In this document: positions 12,764 through 24,031 of the stretch, one piece after another
Numbering within the stretch: the stretch's first letter is position 1
Layout: each line of letters opens with the position of its first letter
NCBI RefSeq assembly: GCF_019097595.1
Contig: NC_080718.1
Span: 24,889,157-24,953,156, forward strand
Reading direction: 5' to 3'
Length of the DNA stretch: 64,000 nucleotides
Source: Hemibagrus wyckioides
Taxonomy: Eukaryota > Chordata > Actinopteri > Siluriformes > Bagridae
Position numbers and translations under genes: made by a program
The notes under the pieces: model-generated
Seen by the model: only the letters and a program-made list of their open reading frames with translations
Databases searched by the model: none
Told to the model about the DNA's origin: nothing

Positions 12764-14030
12764 TAGAATATCAGCCACTGTTCAGAATATAATTGAACAA
12801 CAAATTTGCAAAGCAGTATAAAATAGGTAAAATATTTCCACACAGGAAGATGTAGGCAGATGGCATGATGTAGGCAAGCAGTGTTGGAGCCAAGTGTAAC
12901 TATGTGTTATATGATCACATAAAGTGGTTGATACAAAATACACCCAATGAAATACATACTTGTACTTTTGTGTTACATCTACACTCATCAGCTTATTTTT
13001 TTTAATTAGAGGGGGGGGGTAGAGCCCTTTTGTGGGTGTACATTTACAATCTGTTCTGGTTTAGTTTGTCAGCCCTCCTCTAAACTGTCAATCAATAGAA
13101 AAGGACCATATACTAGACTTTGGAAGAACACAAAAAGCTGATTGTTTGCGCAATAGAACTTCTTGTGTTGAATTAACCTGAGTAACATGAATTGAATTAC
13201 ATGTCGTGGGTGTGAACCGACAGAGCTTGTACTGCCCTTCCCTTTACTAAAATGTCAGGAAAGACCGGTCTTCAGCCTCGAGGATCTGTACAGCTTAGGC
13301 ACTGTACACCAAATATAAATCAGATTTAGCTGAATATAAATACTTACATATGGCATAAAAAGCAGTTTTACTTTTTAAAAAATCAAATACTGTGACAACA
13401 GTGGGGTTATCATTTCATATCGTGCACATCTTATGATGGAAAATATATAAATAAACATATCTGAATACTTAAATAAAGGTAAATGTAACTTTTTCCTTAG
13501 ACCTTTCCCTATACTTTTACAATTCTGTGGTCATTTTGATAGTGTGTCCAGGTCTTGAAATCTATACTTCTATAATCACCAGTGATTTATATATATTGGG
13601 CTTATAATCTGTAGATCATTGTTGTGTACCTTCTAGTCCAGTTTTGATAAATGACCCTGAAATTTCACTTAATTCAATCCCCTAAGGAGTAGAAGCACAG
13701 AGATCAGATAAAACACAGTACTGTGACACGAATACTGACGATGAGGTTTACCACGTATAAAGGCTTCTTAGAGACTTCTTTTAAAATAATAGTAAAATAT
13801 GCATTTATAACTTCCAAAATTGTTTGGAATGTGTCTTTAATGATCATATCTTTATAATTAGAGAGTAGCATTGGTTTTGTTTACTGAACTAAGAAAACAA
13901 AATGATCAGCATTGTTTAACTCTATAATAGAAGCTGCTATTGGGTTGATCCTTTACTAATTTGACGTAATTTAGTTAAATACTGTACAAATTAAAAAGCA
14001 TGTAAGTGTACCTGGATGTGCACACCAATA

Positions 14031-14552
14031 CACTGCTCAGGCATAACATTATTGTGTTGGTCCCCCCTTTCTACCAAAACAGCCCTGACCCATCATGCAC
14101 TGTGTATTCTGACACCTTTCTATCAGAACCAGCATTAACTTCTTCAGCAGTTTGAGCAACAGTAGCTCGTCTGTTGGATTGGATCACACGGGCCAGCCTT
14201 CAATCCCCACGTGCATCAATGAGCCTTGACCGCCCATGATCTTGTCGCCGGTTCACCACTGTTCCTTCCTTGGACCACTTTTGATAGATACTGACCACTG
14301 CAGACTGGGAACACCCCACAAGAGCTGCAGTTTTGGAGATGTTCTGATCCAGTGGTCTAGCCATCAGCCCTGGTCAAAGTTGCTCAAATCCTTACACTTG
14401 TCCATTTTTCCTGCTTCTAACACATCAGCTTTGAGGACAAAATGTTCACTTGCTGTCTAATATATCCCACCCACTAACAGGTGCCATGATGAGATCATCA
14501 GTCTTATTCACTTCACCTGTCAGTGGTCATAATGTTATACCTGATCGGTGTA
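14031..14552 (-). mobile_element. Internally deleted family B Tc1 element
   Basis: Both terminal repeats are present (cactgctcaggcataacatt at left, gttatacctgatcggtgta at right). The 3' piece is joined directly to the N-terminal part of the transposase gene in minus orientation, and the whole catalytic middle is gone. Non-autonomous. Confidence 0.85.
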
Positions 14553-15092
14553 TGTGTGCTAATACTAAACGTTACAAAATAGCGCCATCTAGTGATATAA
14601 ACAAATATAACACTCCCTTACACGATCTCTAGGGCATTTAGGTAAACCGAATACAGTCAGGTGATTTTGATTCTTACGAAATGACAACGCAAGATTTAGA
14701 GAGCATAATTTTGATCTGTGTAAAAATTCTATTTTAAAAAATGTACACATCGTGCCAGTGCAGCTCAAAGAGCAAAGTCTGTCTCCAAAGGCGTAATTAA
14801 TCGAAAAACATCAAAAACAATCAATCGACTCTATAGCATTAAGGTTTAAACCTTTCTAAGAATATAACTGCAAATTTAAAGTATATAAATACATTTTTGT
14901 CATCTAGTAACAGTCATAAATTCTGTTGATAATTCTATATAGATCTACTGCCCGTAAAATCGTGACTGGAACAGTCTTATCGAGGTATGTGAACTCGATT
15001 GCCTTTGTCTGGCCCGAGAAGCTCCGGTTAGCGAGTGCACACAGAGCGGAGCCGTACTCGGTGTTTTGAAGTTAGCGGTTAGCTCCAAAACA

Positions 15093-15163
15093 ATGTCTCA
15101 CCCGCCACCAAAACCATGGGAAAGACGAATTCCTGGAGCTGTAGGCGCTCCACTAAACTATCG
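15093..15163 (+). CDS. pex13: pex13 exon 1
   Basis: It encodes MSHPPPKPWERRIPGAVGAP and four more residues, with a split Arg codon at the donor (ATCG|GTTAGT). The ATG lies after a short leader with in-frame stops upstream. PPPKPWE(T/R)RRIPG is the conserved PEX13 N terminus. Confidence 0.9.
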
Positions 15164-15466
15164 GTTAGTAAACAAGTGTATCGAAATTCTGTCGCGGTGT
15201 CATTTAAAGCTTTAACCATTAGCTCAGCTTTCCAAGCTAACCGACTGCGCTATAAGAAGGTGACAGGCCATGGTTACATCCGGATTTGCGGCTAGCGCCC
15301 TAGATTAGTGCACTACACCCGGGCACCAAACAGCGCCATTTACACTCTGTCATGTTTCCTAGAAGTGGTTATTGGGATAGGGCCGGTGGTGTAGGTTTCT
15401 GTTTCTTGACACGGAGTAAATAATAACGCAACGTTTGGCAAACTTTTAGCTAGCTAGCAGGTAGAG

Positions 15467-15533
<67 letters not shown>

Positions 15534-18500
15534 GAGCGTTGTTAGCTCGAAGGCTTTCTGCAGTTGCATAATACGTATATGTACAAGTTTCATTGATGTG
15601 CGAGCTTTATAAAACTGCTGTTGTTGTTAGGTGATTACTTTAGATGTAGTAAAAGTTAAGCGAAATAAATAATGTTTGTAGAGAAACAGGGCTTTTTGAA
15701 ATCGTGAGAGAGAGGGATGAAATAGAGATTTACAGGTAGTTTAAGGGGGTGAGAGAAACAGAGATACACTATATTGCCAAAAGTTTTGGGACACCCCTCC
15801 AAATCATTGAATTCAGGGGTTGGACTCGGCCCCTTAGTTCCAGTGAAAGGATGCTTAATGCTTCAGCTTCATACCAAGACATTTTGGACAATTTCATGCC
15901 CCCAACTTTTTGGGAACCGTTTGGGAATGACCCCTTCCTGTTCCAACATGACTGCACACCAGTGCACAAAGCAAGGTCCATAAAGACATGGATGAGTGAG
16001 TTTGGTGTGGAGGAACTTCAGAGTCCTGACCTCAACCTGATAGAACACCTTTGGGATGAATTAGAGCGGAGACTGTGAGCCAGGCCTTCTTGTCTAACAT
16101 TAGTGCCAGATCGCACAAATGCATTTCTAGTGGAATGGTCAAAAATTCCCATAAACACACTCCTAAACCTTGTGGAAAGCCTTCCTAGAAGAGTTGAAAC
16201 TCTTATAGCTGCAAAGGGGCAAAGGGACAACTCCATATTACAGTTATGTGCATGTAAAGGCAGATGACCCAGTTTTGGCCTGGCTCACAGTCTCCGCTCT
16301 AATTCCTCCCAAAAGTGTTCTATCAGGTTGAGGTCAGGACTCTGAAGTTCCCCCACACAAAACTCACTCATCCATGTCTTTATGGACCTTGCTTTGTGTA
16401 CTGGTGTGCAGTCATGTTAGAACAGGAAGGGGTCACCCACAAAGTTGGGAGCTTGAAAGTTTCTTGGTATGCTGAAGCATCCTTTCACTGGAAACCAACC
16501 CCTTTAAAAACAACACCTGAATTCAATGATTTGGAGGGGTGTCCCAAAACTATTGCCAATATAGTGTACATAGATGGCTAGTTAGAAGGATAAAATGAAC
16601 GTGCAGAATGTTTTGATGGAGAGAAAGAGGTCAAGATAGAGAGAGATGAATACGATACAAATGTAAAGAAAAAGATGTTGAGGCCTGGAATGTTCAGAAG
16701 ATTATCTGAGAAAGAGAGATGTGAAGAGAGAGGTGGAGAGAGATAGGGAAAGATTTGCATGTAGCTCATTTTCATATTGTGTTTCAGTTAATGTTTTGAA
16801 TGAAATGGTATTAACATCTGCCATTTCATAACTCCTCAGTTCCACAGATTTTGGGACAGGAAATGGCCTAACTTTATCAGGACCTTCCACCATGACTCGT
16901 GTGGCACCTCCAATCCCACCGCGCCCAATTCAGCAGTCCTACCGTCCATCCTACAGCTCTTTCCCCTCCTCCTACAGCCCCTTCAGCAGCTCTCCATATG
17001 GAGGCTACAGCCCTTACAGCCCATACAGCTACGGCGGTTTGGGATACAGCCGCTTCCTCCCAGAGGATGTGCCTCCGAGCCGCTTCGTGCAGCAGGCGGA
17101 GGAGAGCAGCCGCGGCGCCTTCCAGTCGGTCGAGAGCATCGTGCACGCCTTCTCTTCCGTCAGCATGATGCTGGACGCCACCTTTTCGGCCGTCTACAAC
17201 AGCTTCCGTGCCGTGCTTGATGTGGCCAATCACTTCTCCCGCCTGCGCATCCACTTCACTAAAGTCCTGTCCGCCTTCGCGCTCGTGCGGACGCTGCGCT
17301 ACCTGTACCGACGGCTGCAGAGGATCCTGGGAATAAGGTTGGACGCTGAGGTGGAGGACCTTTGGGAGGACAGTGCAGCAAGTGCCGTAGTTCCAGGAGG
17401 TCGTGGAGCTGGTGTTGGCGATTCCAGCGACAGAACAGTGAAGTCTTGGCCGATATTTTTGTTTCTCGCAGTGGTTTTTGGCGGACCGTACCTGATCTGG
17501 AAACTTCTGAGATCTGAGGAGAGCGCAGAGGAGCGTGGTGGGGCTTCTTTCTTTACAAAACCTCTCTCTCGCTTTTTCTCTCTCTCTGTGTCTCTCTCTC
17601 TGTCTCTCTCTCTGTCTCTCCGAACATTCCTTACGACTGTGTGAGTGACCGACTGTGTGAGTGACCGACTGTGTGAGTGACCGACTGTGTGAGTGACCGA
17701 CTGTGTGAGTGACCGACTGCCTGCCTGTGTGAGTGACCGACTGCCTGCCTGTGTGAGTGACTGACAGTGTGAGTGACTGACAGTGTGAGTGACTGACAGT
17801 GTGAGTGACTGACAGTGTGAGTGACTGACAGTGTGAGTGACCGACTGCGTGACAGTGTGAGTGACCGACTGCGTGACAGTGTGAGTGACCGACTGCGTGA
17901 CAGTGTGAGTGACCGACTGCGTGACAGTGTGAGTGACCGACTGCGTGACAGTGTGAGTGACCGACTGCGTGACAGTGTGAGTGACTGACTGTGTGAGTGA
18001 CTGACTGTGTGAGTGACTGACTGTGTGAGTGACCGACTGTGTGAGTGACCGACTGCCTGACTGTGTGAGTGACCGACTGCCTGCCTGTGTGAGCGACCGA
18101 CTGCCTGCCTGTGTGAGTGACTGACAGTGTGAGTGACTGACAGTGTGAGTGACTGACAGTGTGAGTGACTGACAGTGTGAGTGACCGACTGCGTGACAGT
18201 GTGAGTGACCGACTGTGTGAGTGACCGACTGTGTGAGTGACCGACTGCCTGCCTGTGTGAGTGACCGACTGCCTGCCTGTGTGAGTGACCGACTGCCTGC
18301 CTGTGTGAGCGACCGACTGCCTGCCTGTGTGAGTGACTGACAGTGTGAGTGACTGACAGTGTGAGTGACTGACAGTGTGAGTGACTGACAGTGTGAGTGA
18401 CTGACAGTGTGAGTGACCGACTGCGTGACTGTGTGAGTGACCGACTGCGTGACTGTGTGAGTGACCGACTGCGTGACTGTGTGAGTGACCGACTGCGTGA

Positions 18501-21500
18501 CTGTGTGAGTGACCGACTGCGTGACTGTGTGAGTGACCGACTGTGTGAGTGACCGACTGCGTGACTGTGTGAGTGACCGACTGCGTGACTGTGTGAGTGA
18601 CCGACTGCGTGACTGTGTGAGTGACTGACTGTGTGAGTGACCGACTGTGTGAGTGACCGACTGTGTGAGTGACCGACTGTGTGAGTGACCGACTGCCTGA
18701 CTGTGTGAGTGACCGACTGCCTGACTGTGTGAGTGACCGACTGTGTGAGTGACCAACTGCCTGACTGTGTGAGTGACTGACTGTGTGAGCGACCGACTGC
18801 CTGACTGTGTGAGCGACCGACTGCCTGACTGTGTGAGCGACCGACTGCCTGACTGTGTGAGCGACCGACTGCCTGACTGTGTGAGCGACCGACTGCCTGA
18901 CTGTGTGAGTGACCGACTGTGTGAGTGACCGACTGCCTGACTGTGTGAGCGACCGACTGCCTGACTGTGTGAGCGACCGACTGCCTGACTGTGTGAGTGA
19001 CCGACTGTGTGAGTGACCGACTGTGTGAGTGACCAACTGCCTGACTGTGTGAGTGACCGACTGTGTGAGTGACCGACTGCGTGACTGTGTGAGTGACCGA
19101 CTGCGTGACTGTGTGAGTGACCGACTGCGTGACTGTGTGAGTGACCGACTGCGTGACTGTGTGAGTGACCGACTGCGTGACTGTGTGAGTGACCGACTGC
19201 GTGACTGTGTGAGTGACCGACTGCGTGACTGTGTGAGTGACTGACTGTGTGAGTGACCGACTGCGTGACTGTGTGAGTGACTGACTGTGTGAGTGACTGA
19301 CTGTGTGAGTGACTGACTGTGTGAGTGACCGACTGTGTGAGTGACCGACTGTGTGAGTGACCGACTGTGTGAGTGACCGACTGCCTGACTGTGTGAGTGA
19401 CCGACTGCGTGACTGTGTGAGTGACCGACTGTGTGAGTGACCGACTGTGTGAGTGACCGACTGTGTGAGTGACCGACTGCCTGACTGTGTGAGTGACCGA
19501 CTGCCTGACTGTGTGAGTGACCGACTGCCTGACTGTGTGAGTGACCGACTGTGTGAGTGACCAACTGCCTGACTGTGTGAGTGACTGACTGCCTGACTGT
19601 GTGAGCGACCGACTGCCTGACTGTGTGAGTGACCGACTGCCTGACTGTGTGAGCGACCGACTGCCTGACTGTGTGAGTGACCGACTGCCTGACTGTGTGA
19701 GCGACCGACTGCCTGACTGTGTGAGCGACCGACTGCCTGACTGTGTGAGTGACTGACTGTGTGAGCGACCGACTGCCTGACTGTGTGAGCGACCGACTGC
19801 CTGACTGTGTGAGTGACTGACTGTGTGAGCGACCGACTGCCTGACTGTGTGAGTGACTGACTGTGTGAGCGACCGACTGCCTGACTGTGTGAGCGACCGA
19901 CTGCCTGACTGTGTGAGTGACTGACTGTGTGAGCGACCGACTGCCTGACTGTGTGAGTGACTGACTGTGTGAGTGACCGACTGCCTGACTGTGTGAGTGA
20001 CCGACTGTGTGAGTGACCGACTGCCTGACTGTGTGAGCGACCGACTGTGTGAGTGACTGACTGTGTGAGTGACTGACTGTGTGAGCGACTGACTGTGTGA
20101 GTGACTGACTGTGTGAGCGACCGACTGCCTGACTGTGTGAGTGACTGACTGTGTGAGTGACTGACTGTGTGAGTGACTGACTGCCTGACTGTGTGAGTGA
20201 CTGACTGCCTGACTGTGTGAGTGACTGACTGTGTGAGTGACTGACTGTGTGAGTGACTGACTGTGTGAGTGACCGACTGCCTGACTGTGTGAGTGACTGA
20301 CTGTGTGAGTGACTGACTGTGTGAGTGACTGACTGTGTGAGCGACCGACTGCCTGACTGTGTGAGCGACCGACTGCCTGACTGTGTGAGCGACCGACTGC
20401 CTGACTGTGTGAGTGACTGACAGTGTGAGTGACTGACAGTGTGAGTGACTGACAGTGTGAGTGACTGACAGTGTGAGTGACTGACAGTGTGAGTGACTGA
20501 CTGCGTGACAGTGTGAGTGACCGACTGCGTGACAGTGTGAGTGACCGACTGTGTGAGTGACCGACTGTGTGAGTGACCGACTGTGTGAGTGACCGACTGT
20601 GTGAGTGACCGACTGTGTGAGTGACCGACTGCCTGCCTGTGTGAGTGACCGACTGCCTGCCTGTGTGAGTGACCGACTGCCTGCCTGTGTGAGTGACCGA
20701 CTGCCTGCCTGTGTGAGCGACCGACTGCCTGCCTGTGTGAGTGACTGACAGTGTGAGTGACTGACAGTGTGAGTGACTGACAGTGTGAGTGACTGACAGT
20801 GTGAGTGACCGACTGCGTGACTGTGTGAGTGACCGACTGCGTGACTGTGTGAGTGACCGACTGCGTGACTGTGTGAGTGACCGACTGCGTGACTGTGTGA
20901 GTGACCGACTGCGTGAGTGACTGACTGCGTGAGTGACTGACTGTGTGAGTGACTGACTGTGTGAGTGACTGACTGTGTGAGTGACCGACTGCGTGACTGT
21001 GTGAGTGACCGACTGCCTGACTGTGTGAGTGACTGACTGTGTGAGTGACTGACTGTGTGAGTGACTGACTGTGTGAGTGACCGACTGCCTGACTGTGTGA
21101 GTGACTGACTGTGTGAGTGACCGACTGTGTGAGCGACCGACTGCCTGACTGTGTGAGTGACTGACTGTGTGAGTGACTGACTGTGTGAGCGACCGACTGC
21201 CTGACTGTGTGAGTGACTGACTGTGTGAGTGACTGACTGTGTGAGTGACCGACTGTGTGAGCGACCGACTGCCTGACTGTGTGAGTGACTGACTGTGTGA
21301 GTGACTGACTGTGTGAGTGACTGACTGTGTGAGTGACCGACTGTGTGAGTGACCGACTGCCTGACTGTGAGTGACTGACTGTGTGACAGTGTGAGTGACT
21401 GACTGTGTGAGCGACCGACTGCCTGACTGTGTGAGTGACCGACTGCCTGACTGTGTGAGTGACCGACTGTGTGAGTGACCGACTGCCTGACTGTGTGAGT

Positions 21501-22909
21501 GACCGACTGCCTGACTGTGTGAGTGACCGACTGTGTGAGTGACCGACTGTGTGAGTGACCGACTGCCTGACTGTGTGAGTGACCGACTGTGTGAGTGACC
21601 GACTGTGTGAGTGACCGACTGCCTGACTGTGTGAGTGAGTGACCGACTGTGTGAGTGACCGACTGTGTGAGTGACTGTGTGACAGTGTGAGTGACTGTGT
21701 GACAGTGTGAGTGACTGTGTGATGGTGTGAGTTATTGACTGCCAGACAATGTGAGAGACTGACTGACAGTGTCCAGGACTGTGCGTTATACCTGAGCTGC
21801 CCAGCTCAGCTGCTCAACATTTTTTTATTTTTTTGTTTTTTGTTTGTTTGTTTAGGCACTAACTGGGCAAGCGGTGAAGATGATCATGTGGTTGCCAGAG
21901 CTGAGTACGACTTCACTGCTGCTTCTGAGGAAGAGATCTCTCTGCAGGCTGGAGATATGCTTAACCTGGCTCCAAAGGGTAAAGAACACTCAACATAAAA
22001 GGAAGTCACTTAAGTTGCACTTAATGGCTCAGTATTTCTGCTTCATGTACATCACAAGCATACCCACGTGTGAGTTTTGTGCAATGCGAAAAAACGGCTA
22101 CTGTCACAAACACTTTCTCATTATAACCATAGAACGAGTACGTTAATATAAACCTCTGATTTGCCTCGAAACTGGAACTACTTTCAGAGCCACTGTTATA
22201 GATAACTAATCAACCTTCTGACCAATCCAATCAGGACTCAGTATTCACACTATAGTAGGAGGAGTTTATAATATATGCAACTTTAGGAAAGTCTTTGTTG
22301 TAAACCTTTTCTAAACTGAGAACCTGGTGGTGGAGTAATTTTGGCTCCTTAAAGTTCTCACTACAGTCCCACCCTTTAATAAGGACTTGAATGGACATGA
22401 ATAGTGTGTTTAGTTAATTAAGTAAATAAATAATCTTAAAAAGAGTGTGTACCAAATACCAGTCTTACCATTTTGCAATTACACATTGCACGTACATACT
22501 AAAATTATATTCAGTGCACACTGTTCCTAACCCTGAATCTTTTTTACGTTCTGCACGTCCAGAGCAACAGCCGAGGGTGCGTGGGTGGCTGCTGGCCAGT
22601 GTGGACGGCCAGACCACAGGCCTCGTTCCTGCCAACTACGTCAAGATCCTGGGCAGGAGGAGGGGCAGGAGACAAGCCGAGCTGGAAAGGTTGGCACAGC
22701 TCCAGCAGGGGCAGCAGGTTCAACAGTCAGCTCCAGGTCAGGTTACGGTGACCGTGCCGGCCTCGGCCTCAGCCGGTCAACCAGACCCCGAGGAGCTGCT
22801 GGAGTGTGTGTACAGAGAAACTCCAGCGTCTTACACAGACCCAGCTGTTACACTGAACAACGGCAGTACAAACACTGTTCTAGGAAATTCTGAAAAACTT
22901 GATTTGTGA
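15093..22909 (+). CDS. pex13: Peroxisomal membrane protein PEX13 (4 coding exons)
   Basis: PEX13 is part of the peroxisomal docking/translocation complex; it binds PEX14 and PEX5 and its Tyr-Gly-rich N terminus helps form the import conduit. Exons: 15093-15163, 16840-17537, 21856-21978, 22563-22909; phases 2, 1, 1 fit together and give 412 codons plus stop (human PEX13 is 403). Order: Pro-rich start (SHPPPKPWERRIPG); Tyr/Ser/Gly-rich segment about residues 57-93; conserved PPSRFVQQAEESSRGAFQS and the helical membrane region; a membrane segment at about 226-247; SH3 domain about 268-330 with ARAEYDF, Trp306 and the ANYV motif. The C-terminal tail is low in complexity. An alternative in-frame Met42 has a good context (ccaccATGa). 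Intron 2 is almost wholly a minisatellite. Poly(A) candidates follow at 23494 and 23954. Confidence 0.96.
15468..15531. repeat. (GT)n microsatellite in pex13 intron 1
   Basis: About 31 uninterrupted gt units, about 300 bp after exon 1. Confidence 0.97.
15765..16568. mobile_element. Composite fold-back Tc1-like element (family A) in pex13 intron 1
   Basis: It begins with the terminal repeat tacactatattgccaaaag and a plus-oriented catalytic half, with second Asp in QHDCTP and 'LNLIEHLWDEL' motifs (open frame 15749-16078). After the C-terminal coding region and 'gacccagttttgg' (about 16280), a minus-oriented piece follows and ends at an inverted copy of the same terminal repeat. The junction matches that of the 4260-4914 copy, so this arrangement may itself have spread. 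Confidence 0.85.
16840..17537 (+). CDS. pex13: pex13 exon 2 (YG-rich and membrane region)
   Basis: It starts after actcctcag, restoring the Arg codon split in exon 1, and carries most of the protein including the Tyr-Gly-rich stretch and both hydrophobic regions. The donor is uncertain: two GT sites 3 bp apart (after 17534 and after 17537) both give phase 1 as exon 3 needs. I chose the second. Beyond it the frame stays open to a stop at 17642-17644, so intron retention would add a Ser/Leu/Phe-rich tail. Confidence 0.88.
17570..17625 (+). repeat. Pyrimidine-rich (CT)n stretch in pex13 intron 2
   Basis: Interrupted tctctctc runs just after the donor and before the minisatellite. No AG acceptor in phase follows it closely, so I see no extra exon. 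Confidence 0.8.
17638..21775 (+). repeat. 4.1-kb minisatellite filling pex13 intron 2
   Basis: The array is built from a 16-bp core, TGTGTGAGTGACYGAC, alone or with an 8-bp insert (TGCCTGAC, TGCCTGCC or TGCGTGAC), giving 16- and 24-bp units; all visible lengths are multiples of 4. At roughly 20 bp per unit this is about 200 units, an estimate rather than a count. Variants (gtgagc for gtgagt, agtgtgag for tgtgtgag) cluster in runs, which points to local duplication. The last ~120 bp decay into 'gtgactgtgtgatgg' and 'ttattgactgccagac'. It ends about 80 bp before the exon 3 acceptor with its poly-T tract. Confidence 0.97.
21856..21978 (+). CDS. pex13: pex13 exon 3 (first half of SH3 domain)
   Basis: Starts after a strong T-rich tract and tttag. 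It encodes NWASGEDDHVVARAEYDF and the rest of the SH3 front half, ending CCA AAG G|gtaaag. The sequence is nearly the same as human PEX13 at this point. Confidence 0.95.
22563..22909 (+). CDS. pex13: pex13 exon 4 (end of SH3 domain and C terminus)
   Basis: It restores Glu298 across the junction and encodes the SH3 Trp (VRGWLLASVDGQTTG), the ANYVKILG motif and a basic stretch (RRRGRR). A Gln/Ala-rich tail of low conservation ends EKLDL at TGA 22907-22909. Confidence 0.95.
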
Positions 22910-23493
22910 GCGAGTGTGTGTGTGTGTGTGGAGGCACTTGCGTGGTGATGACGAGTAAGTAACTGACAGTTCTCCAGGGTTGATATAAAGTGTCATTTCC
23001 ATCCATCTGCTTTAAAATTTGGTCATTCAGAATGTTGATAGAAATGGCTGAAAAGGTCTTCAGGAACGGTTGTTGTATAGATCAAGCAAAGACGTGACGT
23101 GATCAATAGTGATAAGTGTGAGATACAGATACACCATGACTGTGTTTCAACTTGGAGCTCTTTCGATAGTGTCCTTTTTTTCTCCTTCTAGTTGACATTT
23201 CATAATTTCACTTTAAATTCACTAAACATTCGGATGGAAGCTGAACAGACTTCATTAACCGGAGGACACTTTGGGGAACTGCCACACCTGCTGAGCACCA
23301 AGGTCAGGTTTAAAGATATGATCAGGATCATTTGATGCTAATTTGAATACGTTTACTTTATATCCTATTTATTTCATGGTGTGTAGATAAAATGTTAATC
23401 TAATAAGGAATTAAAGGAAGAAAGTATTGAACAAAAGTTGTAGAGATTATTTTAAAGAGCCATTTGTAATTTTTTGTCTTCTACCTACTCTGA

Positions 23494-23499
23494 AATAAA
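23494..23499 (+). terminator. pex13: Candidate pex13 polyadenylation signal
   Basis: AATAAA about 590 bp after the stop codon; a second AATAAA stands at 23954-23959. No transcript evidence is available to choose between them. The sequence between stop and signal holds no other recognisable feature apart from a short gt run at 22915-22931. Confidence 0.45.
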
Positions 23500-24031
23500 T
23501 TGCTTTTGTAGTAAAGGTCTTTGAGACGGTTTAAAATGTTATGGAAAAGCAGCAATCTCAGAAGCTGTTATTGTGGAGCTAATTTCTAATTCAGAAAAAT
23601 CTAGTCTGAAATTATAGCAGGTGGAATTATTTACTGTTTATTTCTTGACTTTTTAATTAACAGGTTTAATTGAAATAGTTGTTAGAAATGTTGAGCAATG
23701 CAATTATCGAGATCTTCTCTTAAAATGAATGTTTCAGTGGCTTGCAGTAACGTTACACAGCATCATATTTCACACAGAGGTACAACGATGTGAAGCCTTC
23801 AGCCGTCTGTTTCTTCATTATGCATGTGCGTTTGTGTGTACTGTCCTCGAGTAATCATTAGCATACATGCGATTGTGTAAATAGAAACAGTATTTTCATT
23901 AAACTATTTTCAGACTAATATCTGTTGTGGTGTGATTTCATTCTGGCACTGCTAATAAATTAACACGGGAAAATAGTGCACAGCTTGGGTAGATAATTGG
24001 TCTTGTGACATTTTTGGGGGCTCTGTTTGTA

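Larger units (their letters stand above)
6961..15000. other. Intergenic region between pdzd8 and pex13
   Basis: No conserved exon was found on either strand. The recognisable contents are a SINE with a fold-back tail (7.6-7.9 kb), family A Tc1 relics (8.4 and 10 kb), a pentanucleotide array and family B Tc1 relic (11.6-12.8 kb), and another family B relic (14.0-14.6 kb). The rest is AT-rich with short, unsupported open frames. The flanking genes are divergently transcribed but ~8.5 kb apart, so they do not share a promoter. Confidence 0.6.

Noticed and set aside
19053..19244. 63-aa frame with a CVSDRLRD repeat
   Set aside because: A stretch of 24-bp units that happens to keep the frame; pure repeat translation.
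16877..19564. 895-aa minus-strand frame, and a 485-aa one at 17299-18756
   Set aside because: It is made of the reverse complement of the pex13 intron repeat and of exon 2. The low-complexity product and stop-free composition explain it; no splice or start signals support a gene.
17638..21775. CRISPR-like or telomere-like array
   Set aside because: There are no unique spacers, the unit is wholly tandem, and the context is a vertebrate intron. The unit is not TTAGGG.
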